Source of the DNA: Flavobacteriaceae bacterium | GTDB taxonomy: Bacteria > Bacteroidota > Bacteroidia > Flavobacteriales > Flavobacteriaceae | Reading direction: 5' to 3' | NCBI GenBank assembly: GCA_023145595.1 | Contig: JAGLDM010000015.1 | Coordinates: 1 to 7,520, forward strand | DNA: 7,520 nucleotides | Program-made: the position numbers and the translations under genes | In this document: piece after piece, positions 5,359 to 7,520 of the stretch | How the letters are laid out: every line of letters begins with the position of its first letter | Numbering within the stretch: the stretch's first letter is position 1 | The notes under the pieces: model-generated | What the model saw: only the letters and a program-made list of their open reading frames with translations | What the model was told of the DNA's origin: nothing | Database searches by the model: none

Positions 5359-6485
5359 TACTTTAAAATTTCCTTTAATGCGTTTATAAACGTATCAATA
5401 TGCTCTTTTTTTACCGTTAGTGGAGGTAAAATTCTCAAAAGATTTTTATTCATGGCGCCACCTGTAAATATATGATGGTCATAAATTAATTTTTTACGCA
5501 ATTCACCAACTTCAAAATCGAATTCTATTCCGCACATCAATCCTTTTCCTTTTGATTTTTTAATTTGAGGAATGCTCTTTATTTGTTCATTGAAATATGC
5601 TGAAACATCTAAGGCGTTTGCCATTAATTGTTCTTTTTCTATAATTTCTAAAACCGAAATCGCTGCAGCACAAGCCAAATGATTACCTCCAAATGTAGTT
5701 CCTAATAAACCGAAACTCGCTTCCAATTTTGGTGAAATTAAAACGCCTCCAATTGGAAACCCATTTCCCATTCCTTTGGCAACCGTAATAATATCTGGAG
5801 TAATATCATAATATTGATGTGCGAAGAATTTTCCTGTTCTTCCGTAACCTGACTGAATTTCATCTAAAATTAAAATCACGCTATATTTTTCACATAAGGT
5901 TTCCAAAGATTTGAAAAACTCAGGAGTTCCTTCATCCAATCCGCCAACACCTTGAATTCCTTCAATAATTACCGAGCAAACATCTCCTTTTTGCAATTCT
6001 TTTTCAACAGCATCAATATCATTTAATGGTAAAAAAGTAGCCACTTGCTGTTTGTTAATCGGAGCGTTTATTTTTTCGTTATCGGTTACTGCAACCGCTG
6101 CTGAGGTTCTTCCGTGAAAAGAATTGTGAAATGAAATTACTCTAGAATTTCCAGTATGAAAAGAGGCTAGTTTTAAAGCATTTTCATTCGCTTCTGCACC
6201 TGAATTACATAAAAATAAATCATAATTAGGATAGCCAGAAATTTCACCTAATTTTTTGGCTAATTCAACCTGAATTGGATTTTGAATAGCATTGGAATAA
6301 AATCCTAGATTGTCTAGTTGTTTTTTTAATTTAGCAACATAATCTGGATGTGTATGTCCAACAGAAATCACACCGTGACCTCCGTATAAATCTAAATATT
6401 TCCTTCCTTTATCATCCCAAACAAAACAATCTTGAGCTTTAACTGGAGTAACATTATAAAGTGGATATACGTTGAATAAATTCAT
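5358..6485 (-). CDS. argD: Acetylornithine/N-succinylornithine aminotransferase (class III PLP)
   Basis: ArgD converts N-acyl-glutamate semialdehyde to N-acyl-ornithine with glutamate as amino donor. The 375-residue protein is a class III PLP aminotransferase. It shows NSGAEANENALK (94-105) for cofactor phosphate contacts, FHGRT (123-127), DEIQSGYGRTG (208-218) with Asp208 for the PLP ring nitrogen, and the Schiff-base lysine Lys237 in TVAKGMGNGFPIGG. The TTFGGNHLAC run (263-272) and LLRILPPLTV (349-358) are typical of acetylornithine aminotransferases. Placement among arg and pro genes supports argD. Ornithine aminotransferase (rocD), which would link ornithine to the proline intermediate, is a related alternative that sequence alone does not exclude. 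Its stop shares one base with the proA start. Confidence 0.93.
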   Translation of the reverse strand: MNLFNVYPLYNVTPVKAQDCFVWDDKGRKYLDLYGGHGVISVGHTHPDYVAKLKKQLDNLGFYSNAIQNPIQVELAKKLGEISGYPNYDLFLCNSGAEANENALKLASFHTGNSRVISFHNSFHGRTSAAVAVTDNEKINAPINKQQVATFLPLNDIDAVEKELQKGDVCSVIIEGIQGVGGLDEGTPEFFKSLETLCEKYSVILILDEIQSGYGRTGKFFAHQYYDITPDIITVAKGMGNGFPIGGVLISPKLEASFGLLGTTFGGNHLACAAAISVLEIIEKEQLMANALDVSAYFNEQIKSIPQIKKSKGKGLMCGIEFDFEVGELRKKLIYDHHIFTGGAMNKNLLRILPPLTVKKEHIDTFINALKEILK

Positions 6486-6510
6486 TGTTGTTATTGTTTT
6501 AGTAATTGCT

Positions 6511-6546
6511 GTAGTTTTGTTTCGATAATTATAGGAACGAAACTAC
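6511..6546 (-). other. Imperfect hairpin in the proC-argD spacer
   Basis: In minus-strand RNA, GTAGTTTCG pairs with a downstream CGAAAC...TAC stretch, giving nine pairs interrupted by a five-base bulge on one side. It occupies about half of the 64-base spacer between proC and argD. No T-run follows, so it is not a standard terminator. It might serve as an mRNA processing or stability point. Chance formation in AT-rich spacer DNA is possible. Confidence 0.3.
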
Positions 6547-6549
6547 TTC

Positions 6550-7344
6550 TTAAATTTCTGTTATTTTGTCATAAGACTTTATCAAACCTTTAATAAGGGC
6601 ACTGCTCATTCCTTGATGTTCCATTTCATTCAATCCAGAAATAGTACAACCTCCTGGTGTAGTTACCTTGTCAATTTCTTTTTCTGGATGGCTGTTGTTT
6701 TCTGACAGTAATTTTGCAGCACCTAAACAAGATTGTAATGCAAGTTCTTGAGCTACATCGGCATCAAAACCTAGTTGTACTGCACCTTGCGATGTTGCAC
6801 GAATTAAACGCATCCAAAAAGCAATTCCACTTGCGCAAATTACCGTAGCTGCTTGCATGGAACTTTCATCGATTAAAATAGTTTTACCAAGTGCATTAAA
6901 AATGGTTTGAGCGTATGTTATTTTTTTCATTCCTGTATCATTGGCACTTAAACAAGTCATTGATTGGAATACAGAAATTGCTGTATTTGGCATACATCTA
7001 ATTACGGCAGTACCTTTTGGTAATTGAGTTTCAATTGACGCAATAGATCTTCCTGTAACTACAGACATGATACAATGTTTGTTCGGGTCAACTACGTCTT
7101 TAATAGAACCTAAAACATTGTTTAGTTGATTAGGTTGCACTGCTAAAATAACAACATCAGAATTTTTAACAGCTTCTGCATTATCCGAAGTTAGTGTAAC
7201 TTTAGGAATGTTCTTAAACGATTTAACAGCATCTATATTTCTTTCTGAAAGGCATAAAGAGTCATACTTAATTTTGTCTTGACCTAAGATTCCAAGAACA
7301 ATTGAGTAGCCTAGATTTCCTACACCGATAATAGCGATTTTCAT
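6550..7344 (-). CDS. proC: Pyrroline-5-carboxylate reductase
   Basis: ProC reduces pyrroline-5-carboxylate to proline with NAD(P)H, the last step of proline synthesis. The 264 residues begin with a Rossmann dinucleotide motif, GVGNLG (7-12), in MKIAIIGVGNLG. Next come the strand and turn VVILAVQPNQL (64-74), SVVTGRSI (94-101) and RCMPNTA (116-122) near the cofactor site. The C-terminal helical dimerisation domain contains ASGIAFWMRLIRA (171-183) and the signature TTPGGCTISGL (228-238). Length and motifs match the family. It lies between argC and argD, inside what is otherwise the arginine block, separated by 92 and 64 bases. The ATG follows an A/T-rich leader with no Shine-Dalgarno motif, usual for Bacteroidota. 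Confidence 0.95.
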   Translation of the reverse strand: MKIAIIGVGNLGYSIVLGILGQDKIKYDSLCLSERNIDAVKSFKNIPKVTLTSDNAEAVKNSDVVILAVQPNQLNNVLGSIKDVVDPNKHCIMSVVTGRSIASIETQLPKGTAVIRCMPNTAISVFQSMTCLSANDTGMKKITYAQTIFNALGKTILIDESSMQAATVICASGIAFWMRLIRATSQGAVQLGFDADVAQELALQSCLGAAKLLSENNSHPEKEIDKVTTPGGCTISGLNEMEHQGMSSALIKGLIKSYDKITEI

Positions 7345-7436
7345 AATATTTATTTGTTTTTGGTTAGATAGAACATCTTTAAATTAATACGAAAAGAAGT
7401 CATAATTAATGTTTTAATTTGGCAATTTCCCTGCGA
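7345..7436 (-). other. argC-proC intergenic spacer
   Basis: This 92-base AT-rich spacer follows the argC stop. I see no hairpin with a T-run and no match to the Bacteroidota promoter pattern (TAnnTTTG), so read-through from argC into proC is expected. A 17-codon frame starting with ATG inside it has no protein-like features and was not called. Confidence 0.5.
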
Positions 7437-7520
7437 CTAAAAGTAAGTTGATTTTAGATTTAATCCGAGGGTTTCTTCCAATCCGAAAATTAGATTTAGG
7501 TTCTGAATTGCTTGTCCAGA
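7437..7520 (-). CDS. argC: N-acetyl-gamma-glutamyl-phosphate reductase, C-terminal end (partial)
   Basis: The 27 codons at the right edge, ending in TAG (7437-7439), translate to a tail beginning SGQAIQNLNLIFGLEE. This matches the conserved C-terminal signature of ArgC (GASGQAxQNxNxxxGxxExxGL). ArgC reduces N-acyl-glutamyl phosphate to the semialdehyde, the step between ArgB and ArgD. The catalytic cysteine and cofactor domain lie outside the window, so integrity cannot be judged. As the most upstream gene visible, its upstream region beyond the window probably holds the operon promoter. Confidence 0.92.
   Translation of the reverse strand, partial: SGQAIQNLNLIFGLEETLGLNLKSTYF

Noticed and set aside
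7345..7410. 17-codon ATG frame between argC and proC
   Set aside because: Very short, no distinctive composition, and no sign of coupling; indistinguishable from chance.

Overview
This AT-rich window carries most of a combined arginine and proline biosynthesis operon, transcribed entirely on the minus strand. The gene content, the N-acyl-ornithine type of carbamoyltransferase (ArgF'), the A-rich translation starts without clear Shine-Dalgarno motifs and the style of the intergenic repeats point to a member of the Bacteroidota, most likely Flavobacteriaceae. This placement is inferred from protein style and gene order; no database was searched.

In transcription order, from high to low coordinates, the genes are: the last 27 codons of argC (7520-7437), proC (7344-6550), the class III aminotransferase argD (6485-5358), proA (5358-4165), proB (4181-3411), argF' (3410-2463), a previously unlisted 59-residue two-helix membrane protein (2260-2081), argB (2088-1306) and the M20 deacylase argE (1309-248). 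Many junctions are tight: argD/proA share a TAATG, proA/proB overlap by 17 bases, proB and argF' abut with no gap, the small ORF and argB overlap by 8 bases, and argB/argE overlap as ATGA. This argues for one translationally coupled transcript whose promoter lies beyond the right edge. Neither argG nor argH is seen in the window.

Together ArgB, ArgC, ArgD, ArgF' and ArgE take an N-acylated glutamate to citrulline. ProB, ProA and ProC take glutamate to proline. In ArgF', the residue that sets acetyl- versus succinyl-ornithine specificity appears to be Ala90 rather than Glu, which suggests a succinylated pathway as in Bacteroides fragilis.

Two stretches break the packing. The first (2261-2462) separates argF' from the small ORF. 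It holds a 28-bp-arm palindrome five bases after the argF' stop and remnants of two other hairpin repeats. The second (1-247), after argE, holds a mosaic relative of the same palindrome, flanked by two oppositely oriented degenerate octamer arrays (unit near GTTTAATT), one of which runs into the argE stop codon. No tRNA, rRNA, CRISPR or insertion sequence is seen. The core genes are ordinary metabolism; the novel material is the small membrane ORF and the repeats.
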